Shown here: positions 1-12,316 of the stretch, in pieces
Layout: every line of letters begins with the position of its first letter
Position numbering within the stretch: position 1 is the stretch's first letter
Program-made: the position numbers and the translations under genes
Origin: Pseudaestuariivita atlantica
Lineage (GTDB): Bacteria > Pseudomonadota > Alphaproteobacteria > Rhodobacterales > Rhodobacteraceae
Direction: 5' to 3'
NCBI RefSeq assembly: GCF_001205715.1
Contig: NZ_AQQZ01000002.1
Location: 57,501 to 121,500, forward strand
Length of the DNA: 64,000 nucleotides
Notes under the pieces: generated by a model
Database searches by the model: none
What the model saw: only the letters and a program-made list of their open reading frames with translations
What the model was told of the DNA's origin: nothing

Positions 1-2178
<2,178 letters not shown>

Positions 2179-2251
2179 TGATCCAGTAGTAGCCAGACTA
2201 CTTCTGATCAGAAGTCAGCACCCCTGACTTGGACACCCGTGTTTCTTCCTT

Positions 2252-2370
2252 GGTTTGGTGGTCATAGCGAGAGCAAAACACCCAGCCCCATCCCGAACCT
2301 GGCCGTTAAGTGCCTTTGCGCCAATGGTACTGCGTCTTAAGACGTGGGAGAGTAGGTCACCGCCAAACCT
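2252..2370 (+). rRNA. rrf: 5S ribosomal RNA
   Basis: The segment starts GGTTTGGTGGTCATAGCG and ends GGTCACCGCCAAACC, so its two ends pair as the terminal helix of 5S rRNA. The internal block CCCATCCCGAACC is the conserved loop B/C region. It lies about 75 bp after the 23S gene in the same direction, as expected in an rRNA operon. The exact ends may be off by one to three bases. Confidence 0.95.
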
Positions 2371-2433
2371 AGCAAGAAACACGGATTTGTATCTCTCGAC
2401 GATGTTCTTCACCTGATCTGAAACGCCAAGCAC

Positions 2434-3825
2434 TCAGCCGAGTATGCGTGCGAGCAGTTTGTAGCCGGATTTGGTGACCTCGCCATATTCGTCCTTCTGG
2501 ATCACGGCATTCCACCCGATTGCCTTTAAGCTGGTGATACTGTCGGGATCTGCCTTGGTATAAAGTCCAAGCAGCACGACGGTGAACGTCACCCTGTTCG
2601 GCGCAATGCCTGCCTTGTTCAGCTTGCTGATCACGCTGGCGCGCGCTTGCTGAAGTTCCTTCATGCAATTGCCGCACGAAGAACGATTGATGCCGACATA
2701 GATTTCGCCCGTATCGGTGGACGACTTCAGGCGTGCAATCATCTTGTCCACCTGGCTGTCGAACTTGCTGGATTTCACGACTTTTTCTTCAGCGTGATAG
2801 GACGTGCCTGCCCGCGGCTTCGATCCCGGTTTCAATCCATCCGTTCCAGATGCCGCACCCGAACTCCATGTATGGTCGGCGCTGGTCTTCGTGTTGCGTC
2901 CAAAGGCCTCTGTGCTCGAACCAACCTTGATCGCGAACATCGAATTCGTGGACCGTCCGGCAGTACGCATTGCGTCGTAGCGCACTGCGCTCATCGCGCC
3001 TGCCACCGGTTCAGGCGGCAAGATCGGTCTCTTGGAGTCTTCATGCATCGCGGCGACTTCGCTGTCCGAAATCGAACCCGACGTATCGTCGTCGGACGAA
3101 TCTCCATCGCCTGGCAGGAATTCAGCATCCGACATGTCCGACCCCTGCAAGTCTGCGAATTGCGCGTCGCTGACGGCCTCCACAACTTTCGACCAGGATA
3201 TGTGCGCGCTTGGTTTGTGGTACTGCGCGATGACGGCATTCGTCGTGTCGCGCGCCCAGTTGAGCCTGCGTGCACGGTCCTTGATCGCTGCTTCCGAAAG
3301 CGCCGCATGCGTCGTGTCATCGATGATCACGCATTGCGCCACGGGTGTTGGTGAAACAGGATGCGTCTCAAATGTATCCGGCGCTACAAAACCTCGCGAG
3401 CTGTGGAAGCTGTCGGCTTCCGCTTCCAAAGACGGATCGGTGTTGACGGCGATCCCACCTATTCGATCTGTCGCCGCCACCCGTCCCTGGGCCTGCTGCA
3501 CGACGTGCCACGCCTCGTGGGGCAGGTGGTGGTCCTGCCCCGGTGCCAGATGGATGTCCCGTCCGCGGGCGAAGGCGTGGGCGCCGAGTTCGGCGGGGGC
3601 GGAGGAGTTCCGGTGGACCCGCACATCCGCCATGGAGACGCCTGACCGGGCTTCGATGCTCTGTTGCAGGCCGACGGGGAAGGCGGGGTTGCGGCGGCTG
3701 TCGGCGATGGCTTGCAGTTCTGCGGTGCCGCGTTCGCGGGGAGACGCCACGGTCGGGCGGTTGGTTCTGGCGCTCACCGTGGGATCGGCGGGTGACATGC
3801 GCGACTTCGAAATATGCTCGGGCAT
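2434..3825 (-). CDS. DUF4157-domain protein with C-terminal deaminase-like toxin domain
   Basis: The protein has 463 residues. I chose the ATG at 3825 because AAAGGG lies just upstream; an in-frame ATG at 3858 lacks such a site. Residues about 47-116 match DUF4157, including ARGRDIHL and the zinc-peptidase-like HEAWH at 103-107. DUF4157 is common in toxins carried by extracellular contractile injection systems and other polymorphic toxins. Residues 225-260 are acidic and low-complexity, like a linker. The C-terminal region carries Y-H-A-E (H344, E346) and, 38 residues on, C384-G-N-C387, the spaced HAE...CxxC zinc signature of cytidine-deaminase-fold nucleic-acid deaminase toxins. I infer a secreted or loaded effector that deaminates a nucleotide or nucleic acid. 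No injection-system or obvious immunity gene lies beside it. It is antisense to the rRNA operon, between 5S and tRNA-fMet. Confidence 0.75.
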   Translation of the reverse strand: MPEHISKSRMSPADPTVSARTNRPTVASPRERGTAELQAIADSRRNPAFPVGLQQSIEARSGVSMADVRVHRNSSAPAELGAHAFARGRDIHLAPGQDHHLPHEAWHVVQQAQGRVAATDRIGGIAVNTDPSLEAEADSFHSSRGFVAPDTFETHPVSPTPVAQCVIIDDTTHAALSEAAIKDRARRLNWARDTTNAVIAQYHKPSAHISWSKVVEAVSDAQFADLQGSDMSDAEFLPGDGDSSDDDTSGSISDSEVAAMHEDSKRPILPPEPVAGAMSAVRYDAMRTAGRSTNSMFAIKVGSSTEAFGRNTKTSADHTWSSGAASGTDGLKPGSKPRAGTSYHAEEKVVKSSKFDSQVDKMIARLKSSTDTGEIYVGINRSSCGNCMKELQQARASVISKLNKAGIAPNRVTFTVVLLGLYTKADPDSITSLKAIGWNAVIQKDEYGEVTKSGYKLLARILG

Positions 3826-3988
3826 CAAAACCCTTTCGAATAAGGACCAGCGTAGCACGACAGGGGTTCAACCGTCGCGGGAAATATCGCGGGGTCTATG
3901 TCCCGACGAAGTGACACTTTTTTGACGAAGGCGCGGGGCGCAGGGTTGCACCCGCCCGCGACTCGGCATAGATCACACGGACTACTGG

Positions 3989-4098
<110 letters not shown>

Positions 4099-4166
4099 TT
4101 TTGTGCACCGTCGCAGCCCGTTCGGCGGGCTTACGCGGCGCCACTGGCGCCACGGTCCCGCCTCAC

Positions 4167-4253
4167 CTCGTCAGGCTCATAACCTGAAGGTCGCAGGTTC
4201 AAATCCTGCTCCCGCAACCAAAAAAGGCCGTACCTTCGGGTGCGGCCTTTCCC
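4167..4253 (+). repeat. 87-bp direct repeat, copy 2 (truncated tRNA-fMet remnant)
   Basis: This is the second copy of the tRNA-fMet 3' half and terminator. It lacks the acceptor 5' strand and most of the D-arm, so it cannot form a full tRNA. The 68 bp between the copies (4099-4166) has no similarity to known mobile-element ends that I can see. Confidence 0.9.
4220..4250. terminator. Bidirectional terminator shared with the reverse-strand gene at 4257
   Basis: This copy of the terminator hairpin (stems 4226-4234 and 4239-4247) has an A-run on its left (4220-4225) and T-rich sequence on its right. Read on the reverse strand it lies just past the stop codon at 4257 and ends in six Ts, so it probably terminates the membrane-regulator gene. 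Confidence 0.8.
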
Positions 4254-4256
4254 CTT

Positions 4257-4958
4257 TCAGACCATCCGGATGACCGTCTTGTCGATGGCGAGCATGTAGC
4301 CCTTGCGGGTGATGTTCTTGACCAGCAGTTCCGAGATCATCTGGTTGCCCAGCGTATCGCGCAGGCGTTTGACGCGGGTGGCGCCGGCGGCTTCTTCGCA
4401 ATCGGCCTCGGCGCGGCCGGTGATCATCGCCTCGATCTGGGCGCCCGTGAGCATGTCGTCGTCCATCCGGGCCTCGGCCAGAACGCTGAGCGTTTCGATC
4501 GCGGCATCGGTCAGCTTGAAGCCCATGTTGTTGAGGTAGACGGTCTTCTCGTCGCGGCTGATCAGCAGGGAGGACACCTGGATGCCGGAATGTTCGATTT
4601 CGGCCATGCGGCGGTTCAGGATCACCAGCATCACGAGGAAAACCAGCGCCGCCACGAGCATGCCCGTGGCGAACATCAGCAGAACGAAAATCACCAGCCG
4701 GTAGCTGGTCAGCGTATCGGCGAAGACGGTGCCGGACTGGGCGAGGACTTCGAGCAGCTTGATCTCGGCCTGCGTGGTGAGGTCGTTTTCCACGAAGATG
4801 CGCTCGACCCGCGCGTTGAAGGCGTTGGCGTCGGGAAGGGAGACCATCAGGACGATGGCCGTGATGGCAAGGACCGCCGCGATACCGGCGATCCCGAAGG
4901 CAACGATGCGGGTGCCCGAGCGGCGCGCGTCAGTAGCGGAGGTAGTATTGTCCGGCAT
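4257..4958 (-). CDS. Membrane-anchored winged-helix (OmpR-C-like) protein
   Basis: The protein has 233 residues. One membrane helix follows a short polar N-terminus (about 17-41) and a second lies at about 87-112, leaving roughly 45 residues between them, predicted periplasmic. The C-terminal part has the look of an OmpR-type winged helix: RVKRLRDTLG...LLVKNITRKGYML resembles the recognition helix and wing (RRLR..LG....I.T..G.GY.L). This suggests a membrane-tethered DNA-binding protein of the ToxR/CadC style, but with the DNA-binding part after the membrane segments. It overlaps the 3' end of the upstream secreted-protein gene by 29 bp, so the two are probably co-transcribed. The target is unknown; the inverted-repeat array at 5253-5307 is one candidate. 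Confidence 0.6.
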   Translation of the reverse strand: MPDNTTSATDARRSGTRIVAFGIAGIAAVLAITAIVLMVSLPDANAFNARVERIFVENDLTTQAEIKLLEVLAQSGTVFADTLTSYRLVIFVLLMFATGMLVAALVFLVMLVILNRRMAEIEHSGIQVSSLLISRDEKTVYLNNMGFKLTDAAIETLSVLAEARMDDDMLTGAQIEAMITGRAEADCEEAAGATRVKRLRDTLGNQMISELLVKNITRKGYMLAIDKTVIRMV

Positions 4959-5220
4959 TGGACCTCTGTTCAGCGGAGGGAGGCGTCGTCGACAGGCTCA
5001 TGACGCTCAGGAGGGTCCAGCCGTCGCGACCGATGCGGCGCTCGATCACGGCCCCGGCCCGCTGCTGGTTGCGGCAGGCGGCGTCCGAGGGCAGTTGCAG
5101 GATGCCGTAGTGCAGCTGAAGCGGGTTGTCCCGCTTGGCCTTGTACTCGGCATAACAGGCGGCCTCGGCAGAGCCGATGCTGGCGGCCAGTGCGAGGCAG
5201 AGGGCAAGAACGTGTTTCAT
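4930..5220 (-). CDS. Small secreted protein of unknown function
   Basis: The protein has 96 residues, with a clear signal peptide (about 1-20, ending GSAEA before ACYAEY). The mature part is small and has two cysteines, C22 and C49, that could form one disulfide in the periplasm. No family is recognised. Its 3' end overlaps the start of the membrane winged-helix gene by 29 bp, which suggests co-expression. It may be a periplasmic ligand or accessory for that protein, but this is only suggested by position. Confidence 0.6.
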   Translation of the reverse strand: MKHVLALCLALAASIGSAEAACYAEYKAKRDNPLQLHYGILQLPSDAACRNQQRAGAVIERRIGRDGWTLLSVMSLSTTPPSAEQRSNAGQYYLRY

Positions 5221-5252
5221 GCCCCCAACCTGCGCGGATCGCCGGTGTTTTT

Positions 5253-5307
5253 CAATAACAGCGCGGCGTCGGGAGGGCCGTTATCCGATAACAGGGGGGT
5301 GTTATTG
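5253..5307. promoter_or_regulatory. Nested inverted-repeat array (GTTAT half-sites) in a divergent intergenic region
   Basis: An outer perfect 8-bp inverted repeat, CAATAACA (5253-5260) and TGTTATTG (5300-5307), encloses an inner one, GTTATC-C-GATAAC (5280-5292). This gives four GTTAT-type half-sites between two divergent genes. It looks like a dimeric-repressor operator or a cruciform. No regulator has been tied to it. Confidence 0.55.
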
Positions 5308-5391
5308 CGTGACGTTCAGGACCGGGACGAGGGTTTGGATACGCCGCCTGGCACCGCTGCCGGGCCCCGACCCACATGACGGAGTTCTGAC

Positions 5392-5880
5392 ATGAGCCGC
5401 AAGTTCATCACCACCATCGCCGCAGCTGCCGTGGCGCTCACCAGCATCAACGTGACGCCCGCCGTCGCGGGATCGTCCGACCGGGATCGCCTTGCCCGGT
5501 TCCTCGCCGGTGCCGCGACGCTGGTCATCATCGGCAGTGCCATCAGCAACGCGCAGGCCCAACCGCGCACGAGCACGCAGACGCATTACGTCCCTCACAA
5601 CCACCCGGTGCCGCGCACCACCCATCCCAAACCCAAGCCCAAGCCGCGCGCGGTGCACAACGGCACCAGCCTGCTGCCGCGCTACTGCATCCGGTACGCC
5701 CCCACGCGTGACGGCCGCACCTACCGCACCTTCGGCGCGCGTTGCCTGAAGAAGAACTATCGCCACGCCGACCGCCTGCCGCGCGTGTGCCGCGAGTCGG
5801 TCAAGATGCGCGGCAAGTGGCGGTCGGGCTACAAGATCCGCTGCCTGCAGGATTACGGCTTCCGCATCGCGCGGCACTGA
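5392..5880 (+). CDS. Secreted basic, His/Pro/Lys-rich protein
   Basis: The protein has 162 residues, with a signal peptide (about 1-27, cleaved after TPAVAG or nearby). A short hydrophobic stretch at 39-53 is followed by a Pro/His/Lys linker (KPKPKPK) and a compact basic C-terminal domain with four cysteines (in YCIRY, RCLKK, VCRES, RCLQD) that probably form two disulfides. Small secreted Cys-containing proteins of this kind are frequent in Rhodobacteraceae and mostly uncharacterised. The start is supported by the signal peptide beginning directly at the ATG. It is divergent from the secreted-protein/membrane-regulator pair. Confidence 0.65.
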   Translation: MSRKFITTIAAAAVALTSINVTPAVAGSSDRDRLARFLAGAATLVIIGSAISNAQAQPRTSTQTHYVPHNHPVPRTTHPKPKPKPRAVHNGTSLLPRYCIRYAPTRDGRTYRTFGARCLKKNYRHADRLPRVCRESVKMRGKWRSGYKIRCLQDYGFRIARH

Positions 5881-6004
5881 CACACCTGGTCGAGCAGGGC
5901 CCGCCGGCCCCCCGGCGCGGTCTCCAGGCGGGAGGGAGGGCCATTCCGGTCCTCCCTTTCCTTTTCGGGCTTGCCCCTGCGTGGCAGTTGCGCAGGTATG
6001 GGCC

Positions 6005-6628
6005 ATGGCTGGTCCGGATTTCAGTTTCGAAGACATCGCCCGCAACAGGGGCCTTTGGCCCGTCGCGGGGGTGGACGAGGCCGGGCGCGGGCCGCTCGCC
6101 GGCCCGGTGACCGCCGCCGCCGTCATCCTGGACCCCGAGCGTATCCCGGACGGCATCAACGACTCCAAGAAACTTACCGCCAAGCGGCGGGAGGTGCTCT
6201 ATCACCAGTTGCTGGAGGTCGCCGATGTCGGGTGGGGCGAGGCCAGCGTCGAAGAGATCGACGACCTCAACATCCTGCGGGCCTCCCACCTTGCGATGTG
6301 CCGCGCGGTGGCATCCCTGCGGCAAAGGCCGGCGCATGTGCTGGTCGACGGGTCGATGCGCCCGCGCGATCTGACAGGGTCTGTCGAGACGATCGTGAAG
6401 GGAGATGCACGTTCGCTGTCCATCGCGGCGGCCTCAATTGTGGCCAAAATCCGGCGGGATTATGTCATGCAGGATTTGGCGCAACACTACCCCGATTATG
6501 GCTGGCAGACGAACATGGGATATCCGTCGAAAAGCCACAGGGCGGCGTTGCAAAAATACGGCGCGACCCCACACCATAGACGGTCATTCAAGCCCGTCCA
6601 CAACATCTTGTATCAAGATAAAAACTGA
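6005..6628 (+). CDS. rnhB: Ribonuclease HII
   Basis: Ribonuclease HII cleaves the RNA strand at ribonucleotides embedded in DNA. The sequence has the diagnostic metal-binding block VDEAGRGPLAGPV near the N-terminus, the NDSKKL block that follows, VDG in the middle and the late acidic region with SIAAASIVAK. At 207 residues from the ATG at 6005 it matches the usual family length. A GTG at 5981 would add 8 residues; I prefer the ATG, although no strong ribosome site is seen for either. It lies about 100 bp upstream of ccrM in the same direction, the usual order in Rhodobacteraceae. Confidence 0.95.
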   Translation: MAGPDFSFEDIARNRGLWPVAGVDEAGRGPLAGPVTAAAVILDPERIPDGINDSKKLTAKRREVLYHQLLEVADVGWGEASVEEIDDLNILRASHLAMCRAVASLRQRPAHVLVDGSMRPRDLTGSVETIVKGDARSLSIAAASIVAKIRRDYVMQDLAQHYPDYGWQTNMGYPSKSHRAALQKYGATPHHRRSFKPVHNILYQDKN

Positions 6629-6635
6629 AGCCTTT

Positions 6636-6680
6636 GATTCAAAATTCTTTTTGACTGCGATTCGGCCCGGCTTCACATTA
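6636..6680 (+). promoter_or_regulatory. ccrM leader/promoter with two GANTC sites
   Basis: Two GATTC sites lie at 6636-6640 and 6659-6663, 50-95 bp upstream of the gene for the enzyme that methylates GANTC. A -35-like TTGACT (6651-6656) is followed after 17 bp by CACATT, a weak -10 match, which would put the second site inside the promoter. In Caulobacter the ccrM leader also carries two GANTC sites that couple transcription to methylation state. Methylation feedback here is inferred from that precedent. Confidence 0.6.
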
Positions 6681-6681
6681 A

Positions 6682-7836
<1,155 letters not shown>

Positions 7837-7893
7837 GACATGTGAACACCGCCAGTGTCCGAACGGGACGTATCCCCCCGGACACTCACCTTT

Positions 7894-7925
7894 GCCCCGC
7901 CAGCTCTTCTGGCGGGGCTTTTTTT
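7894..7925 (+). terminator. Rho-independent terminator of ccrM
   Basis: A perfect 10-bp stem GCCCCGCCAG/CTGGCGGGGC with a CTCTT loop is followed by seven Ts. It lies 57 bp past the ccrM stop codon. Confidence 0.93.
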
Positions 7926-7961
7926 GTGGCGGTGCCGGACCGGCGCTGTAGGGTCTCGCGC

Positions 7962-8846
7962 ATGGATATTCGCGCGCTTTTCATGGGCTTGGTCTTTGCG
8001 CTGATGTGGTCGTCCGCGTTCACCTCGGCACGGGTGATCGTGGCCTATGCGCCGCCGGTGGGCACGCTGTCGGTGCGGTTCCTGCTGTCGGGCCTCCTGG
8101 CGCTGATCCTCGCGCGGGCACTGGGGCAATCCTTTCGCCTGAACCACCCTCAGTGGCGGGCGACGCTGATCTTCGGGATCTGCCAGAACGCGATCTATCT
8201 CGGCCTCAACTTCTACGCCATGCAGACGGTCGAGGCCTCGCTGGCCTCGATCATCGCCTCGACCATGCCGCTGATGGTCGCGGTGGCGGGGTTTGCCGTC
8301 TTCGGCGAACGCCTCGCGCCCCTTGCCGCCCTTGGCCTTGTCGCCGGGTTCGGGGGCGTGGCCCTCATCATGGGCGGGCGCGTGGGCGGCGCGCTGGACG
8401 TGCAGGGCGTGACCCTGTGCTTCATCGCCGCCGCGGCGCTGACGGTGGCGACGCTGGCGATGCGCGGCGCGTCTTCCGGCGGCAACATCCTGACGGTCGT
8501 GGGCTACCAGATGCTGATCGGCGCGGCTGTGCTGGCCGTGGTGTCGCTTGCGACCGAAACCTATGCCGTCACGTGGTCATGGCAGCTTCTTGCCGCCTTC
8601 ACCTACACCACGCTCTTCCCCGGCCTTGCCGCAACCTGGGTCTGGTTCGTGCTGGTGCAGCGCATCGGGGCGGTCAAGGCCGCGACCTTCCACTTCCTCA
8701 ACCCGTTCTTCGGCGTCCTCGTGGCATGGGCCCTGTTGGGAGAGGCGCTCGGCCTTCTCGACATCCTCGGCGTCACCGTCATCGCGGCCGGCATCCTCGC
8801 GGTGCAATTGTCCAAGGTGCGCCCGGTGCGGTCTTCTTCTCTTTGA
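7962..8846 (+). CDS. EamA-family (DMT) membrane transporter
   Basis: The protein has 294 residues with about ten hydrophobic helices in two repeated EamA halves, as in drug/metabolite transporters. The first half begins FALMWSSAFTSARV and the second ends with FHFLNPFFGVLVAW followed by a last helix. The start at 7962 places the first helix at the N-terminus; upstream in-frame codons run through the ccrM terminator and are not credible. The substrate cannot be told from sequence. It lies alone between the ccrM terminator and the convergent aroC. Confidence 0.85.
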   Translation: MDIRALFMGLVFALMWSSAFTSARVIVAYAPPVGTLSVRFLLSGLLALILARALGQSFRLNHPQWRATLIFGICQNAIYLGLNFYAMQTVEASLASIIASTMPLMVAVAGFAVFGERLAPLAALGLVAGFGGVALIMGGRVGGALDVQGVTLCFIAAAALTVATLAMRGASSGGNILTVVGYQMLIGAAVLAVVSLATETYAVTWSWQLLAAFTYTTLFPGLAATWVWFVLVQRIGAVKAATFHFLNPFFGVLVAWALLGEALGLLDILGVTVIAAGILAVQLSKVRPVRSSSL

Positions 8847-8866
8847 AAATATGTCGGGGAGGGTTC

Positions 8867-8886
8867 GGGAGGGGCTGGCCCCTCCC
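8867..8886. terminator. GC hairpin between convergent genes
   Basis: A perfect 9-bp inverted repeat GGGAGGGGC/GCCCCTCCC with a two-base centre lies between the EamA stop codon and the aroC stop codon. There is no T-run, so intrinsic termination is doubtful. Confidence 0.4.
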
Positions 8887-8894
8887 GTCCGCGA

Positions 8895-9995
8895 TCAGCC
8901 GATAGCGCCGCGCACGCCGCCTGTCTGGCCCCGGTCCAGCAGCAGGTGGTCTAGGATCACGCAGGCCATCATCGCCTCGCCCACGGGCACGGCGCGGATG
9001 CCCACGCAGGGGTCGTGGCGGCCCTTGGTCACGATGTCGGTCTCTTCCCCGTCCATGGTGATCGTGCGGCGCGGTGTGAGGATCGAGGAGGTTGGTTTCA
9101 CGGCGAACCGCATCACGATGTCCTGCCCGGTCGAGATACCGCCAAGGATGCCACCCGCGTGGTTTGAGCCATAGTCCGGGCCATCCGGTCCCATCGTGAT
9201 CTCGTCGGCATTGGCGGTGCCCGTCAGCGCCGCCGATGCCATGCCGTCCCCGATCTCCACGCCCTTGACGGCGTTGATCGACATGGCGGCGGCGGCAAGG
9301 TCGGTATCCAGCTTGGCATAGATCGGCGCGCCAAGGCCCGGCGGGCAGCCGCGTGCCGTCACCTCGATCACGGCACCGACGCTGTCGCCGGACTTGCGCA
9401 GGCCGTCGAGATACGCGGCCCAGTCTTCGGCCGCCTGCGGGTCCGGGGTCCAGAACGGGTTGCGCTCGATCTCGTCCCAGTCGAATCGCCCGCGGTCGAT
9501 CCCGTGCGGCCCCATCTGGACCATGTAGCCGGTGATCCTGAGGTCCGGGACCAGTGCCGCCAGCGCCGCGCGGGCAAGGCCCCCGGCGGCGACACGGGCG
9601 GCGGTTTCGCGGGCCGAGGACCGCCCGCCGCCGCGATAGTCGCGCAGGCCGTATTTCTGGTGGTAGGTGATGTCGGCATGGCCGGGGCGGAATTTCTGCG
9701 CGATCTCTGAATAATCCTTGGACCGCTGGTCGGTGTTCTCGATCATCAGCTGGATCGTGGTGCCGGTGGTGCGGCCCTCGAACACGCCCGACAGGATCTG
9801 CACCGCGTCCGGTTCACGGCGCTGGGTCGTGAACTTCGACTGGCCGGGTTTGCGGCGGTCAAGCCAGTGCTGGATCATCGCCTCGTCGATGGCGATGCCC
9901 GGCGGGCAGCCGTCCACTGTGGCGCCAAGGGCCGGTCCGTGGCTTTCCCCCCACGTGGTGACGCGGAAGAGGTGGCCGAAAGTGTTGAAGCTCAT
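8895..9995 (-). CDS. aroC: Chorismate synthase
   Basis: The protein has 366 residues. Chorismate synthase converts 5-enolpyruvylshikimate-3-phosphate to chorismate with reduced FMN, the last step of the shikimate pathway. Conserved signatures are [18 protein letters not shown] at the start, the RPGHAD block with [17 protein letters not shown], and the [14 protein letters not shown] region near residue 270. Length and ends match the family. Its promoter must lie in 9996-10087, downstream of the pet operon terminator. Confidence 0.98.
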   Translation of the reverse strand: MSFNTFGHLFRVTTWGESHGPALGATVDGCPPGIAIDEAMIQHWLDRRKPGQSKFTTQRREPDAVQILSGVFEGRTTGTTIQLMIENTDQRSKDYSEIAQKFRPGHADITYHQKYGLRDYRGGGRSSARETAARVAAGGLARAALAALVPDLRITGYMVQMGPHGIDRGRFDWDEIERNPFWTPDPQAAEDWAAYLDGLRKSGDSVGAVIEVTARGCPPGLGAPIYAKLDTDLAAAAMSINAVKGVEIGDGMASAALTGTANADEITMGPDGPDYGSNHAGGILGGISTGQDIVMRFAVKPTSSILTPRRTITMDGEETDIVTKGRHDPCVGIRAVPVGEAMMACVILDHLLLDRGQTGGVRGAIG

Positions 9996-10087
9996 GTCGT
10001 CCCGCTCCGCCTGTCGTTCGCGGTGGGATACCGCCCCGGCCCGTCCTTGCCAAGGCGTCAGCCGGTCGCGCCGGGCGTCGCGCCACG

Positions 10088-10117
10088 AAAAAGGCCCCTG
10101 CAGCGGGTGCAGGGGCC
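10088..10117 (-). terminator. Rho-independent terminator of the petABC operon
   Basis: On the reverse strand, a 10-bp stem GGCCCCTGCA/TGCAGGGGCC with a five-base loop is followed by five Ts (A-run 10088-10092 on the plus strand). It lies 24 bp beyond the petC stop codon. Confidence 0.9.
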
Positions 10118-10141
10118 TCTCATAAGGTCATGGAGTGACGA

Positions 10142-10939
10142 TCAGCTTTCGCGCTTGCCGCGTCCCTTGATCGGTGCCCAGATCTTCTTGTTGGTGAGGT
10201 ACAGCAGCACCGCGAGGATCGTCAGGAAGATCATGCCGGTCAGCCCGGCCTGTTTCCGTGCCGCCAGCTTCGGTTCGGCGGTCCACATCAGGAACGCCGC
10301 GACGTCCTTGGAGATGTTTTCGAGGTCGTTGGCATGGCCGTCGTCGAACTCGGTGTCCTCGCCGTAAAGCGGGGGCGCCATGGAGATCCAGCCGCCGGGG
10401 AAGGCCGTGTTCTCGTAGAGGATCGTACCGGCTTCTTCCTTTTCCTCGCCGGTATAGCCGGCCAGCAGGGACGCGATGTATTCCGGCCCGCCCATGCCAT
10501 TGAGGAACTGGTTGATGCCCAGTCCGTAGGGGCCGCTGAAGCCCGCGCGGGCCTTTGCCATCAGCGACAGGTCGGGTGCGCCCGCGCCGTTGTTTTCCGG
10601 GAAGTGATCACTCGGACGTGCCGGGCGGAAATCGTCGAGTTCCTCGTCATAGACCTCGAAATTGTCGGCCGCGTACTGGCGAACCTGCGCCTCGGTGAAG
10701 CCCGGCCCGCCATCGTCCGAAAGCGTGCGCAGCGGCACGTATTTCAGTCCGTGGCAGCCGGAACAGATCTCGGTGTAGACCTTCAATCCGCGTTGCAGCT
10801 GGTTCTGGTCATAAGTGCCGGTCAGCCCTTCGAACGAGAAGTCGTAGTTCTTGACCTTGCTTTCCGACGGTGCTGCGAGGACGGGCCCCGCAGCAAGCGA
10901 CAGGACGGCAGCGGCTGTTGCGATGTGTTTGATGAACAT
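10142..10939 (-). CDS. petC: Cytochrome c1 of the cytochrome bc1 complex
   Basis: The protein has 265 residues. It carries heme c on the periplasmic side of the bc1 complex and passes electrons from the Rieske centre to cytochrome c. A signal peptide (1-22, ending LAA) precedes the mature protein; the heme motif CSGCH follows near residue 55, and a C-terminal membrane helix with a basic end ([15 protein letters not shown]) anchors it. The ATG at 10939 starts the signal peptide and has AGGGA upstream; longer in-frame reading would overlap petB. It is the last gene of petABC and is followed by a terminator. Confidence 0.97.
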   Translation of the reverse strand: MFIKHIATAAAVLSLAAGPVLAAPSESKVKNYDFSFEGLTGTYDQNQLQRGLKVYTEICSGCHGLKYVPLRTLSDDGGPGFTEAQVRQYAADNFEVYDEELDDFRPARPSDHFPENNGAGAPDLSLMAKARAGFSGPYGLGINQFLNGMGGPEYIASLLAGYTGEEKEEAGTILYENTAFPGGWISMAPPLYGEDTEFDDGHANDLENISKDVAAFLMWTAEPKLAARKQAGLTGMIFLTILAVLLYLTNKKIWAPIKGRGKRES

Positions 10940-10952
10940 GCGTCGATGTCCC

Positions 10953-12302
10953 TTATTCTGCCGGCGTAGCGACCGGGGTGGCCGCACCTGCGTCTTCGGA
11001 TTTGGCATAATGCGCGTCGAAGTCCTCTTCGATCGTCGCGGGCGGGGTCATGGGCTTCTCGATCACGCCGAGGAGCGGCAGGATCACCAGGAAGTATGCG
11101 AACCAGTAGGCCGAACCCAGCAGCGCGATATAGGGATAGATCCCTTCGGCCGGCATCGCACCCGCCCACATCAGGACGAAGAAGTCGATCACCAGCAGCG
11201 CGAACCACCACTTGAACATCGGACGATAGCGGCCCGAGCGGACCGACGACGTGTCGAGCCACGGCGCCAGCGCCATGACCGCGATCGCGCCGAACATCGC
11301 CAACACGCCGAAGAACTTGGCGTCGACGATCCCGAAGGTGATCCAGTTGGCGAGGATCACTACCCAGACGTCACCGTCGAAGGCACGCAGGATCGCGTAG
11401 AACGGCAGGAAGTACCATTCGGGCACGATGTGCGCGGGTGTGGCGAGCGGGTTCGCCTCGATATAGTTGTCGGGGTGGCCAAGGTAGTTCGGCATGAAGC
11501 CCACGATGGCCCAGAAGGCGACCAGGATCACGGCCAGCGCGAACAGGTCCTTGATCACGAAGTAAGGCCAGAACGGCAGGGTGTCTTTTTCTGCATCCGC
11601 CTTCGAGGTGCGGCGCACTTCGACACCGGTCGGGTTGTTGTTGCCCGTGGTGTGGAAGGCCCAGATGTGCACGATCACGAGCCCGGCAATGATGAAGGGC
11701 AGCAGGTAGTGCAGCGAGAAGAAGCGGTTCAGCGTCGCGTTGTCCACGGCGGGTCCGCCCAGCAGCCAGGTCTGGATCGGTTCGCCGATGAACGGGATCG
11801 CGCCGAACAGGCCGGTGATCACGGTTGCGCCCCAGAAGGACATCTGTCCCCACGGCAGCACGTACCCCATGAACGCGGTGCCCATCATCAGCAGGTAGAT
11901 GAGCATGCCGATGATCCACGTGATTTCACGCGGCGCCTTATACGACCCGTAATAGAGGCCGCGGAAGATGTGGGCATAGACCGCGATGAAGAACAGCGAA
12001 GCGCCGTTCATGTGCAGGTAGCGGATCATGTAACCGCCGTTCACGTTCCGCATGATGTGTTCGATCGACGCGAAGGCGAAATCGACATGCGGCGTGTAGT
12101 GCATCACCAGGATGATGCCCGTGATGATCTGCAGCGCGAGGCAGAAGGTCAGGATGATGCCCCAGATCCACATCCAGTTCAGGTTCTTGGGCGTGGGGAT
12201 CATCAGCGTGTCATAGAGCAGCCCGGCGATGGGCAGGCGCTTGTGCAGCCATTTCTCGCCCGAGGACTGAGGTTCGTAGTGGTCGTGCGGGATACCAGCC
12301 AT
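10953..12302 (-). CDS. petB: Cytochrome b of the cytochrome bc1 complex
   Basis: The protein has 449 residues, with eight main membrane helices and two b hemes. Paired heme-ligand histidines are visible in the helix containing [10 protein letters not shown]...[11 protein letters not shown] and in [17 protein letters not shown]. The Qo-site PEWY motif is present in [11 protein letters not shown]. The length and the extra C-terminal helix fit the Rhodobacter-type protein. A clear ribosome site (AAGGGAGAG) overlaps the petA stop region, so it is co-translated with petA. It oxidises ubiquinol and drives the proton-motive Q cycle. Confidence 0.98.
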   Translation of the reverse strand: MAGIPHDHYEPQSSGEKWLHKRLPIAGLLYDTLMIPTPKNLNWMWIWGIILTFCLALQIITGIILVMHYTPHVDFAFASIEHIMRNVNGGYMIRYLHMNGASLFFIAVYAHIFRGLYYGSYKAPREITWIIGMLIYLLMMGTAFMGYVLPWGQMSFWGATVITGLFGAIPFIGEPIQTWLLGGPAVDNATLNRFFSLHYLLPFIIAGLVIVHIWAFHTTGNNNPTGVEVRRTSKADAEKDTLPFWPYFVIKDLFALAVILVAFWAIVGFMPNYLGHPDNYIEANPLATPAHIVPEWYFLPFYAILRAFDGDVWVVILANWITFGIVDAKFFGVLAMFGAIAVMALAPWLDTSSVRSGRYRPMFKWWFALLVIDFFVLMWAGAMPAEGIYPYIALLGSAYWFAYFLVILPLLGVIEKPMTPPATIEEDFDAHYAKSEDAGAATPVATPAE

Positions 12303-12316
12303 GTCGTGTCTCTCCC

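Noticed and set aside
3859-3988. A promoter for the DUF4157 gene
   Set aside because: TTGAAC and a TACGCT-like word exist on the reverse strand but at the wrong spacing, so I do not call it.
4099-4166. A mobile element between the two tRNA-fMet repeats
   Set aside because: Only 68 bp long, with no terminal inverted repeats or coding sequence.
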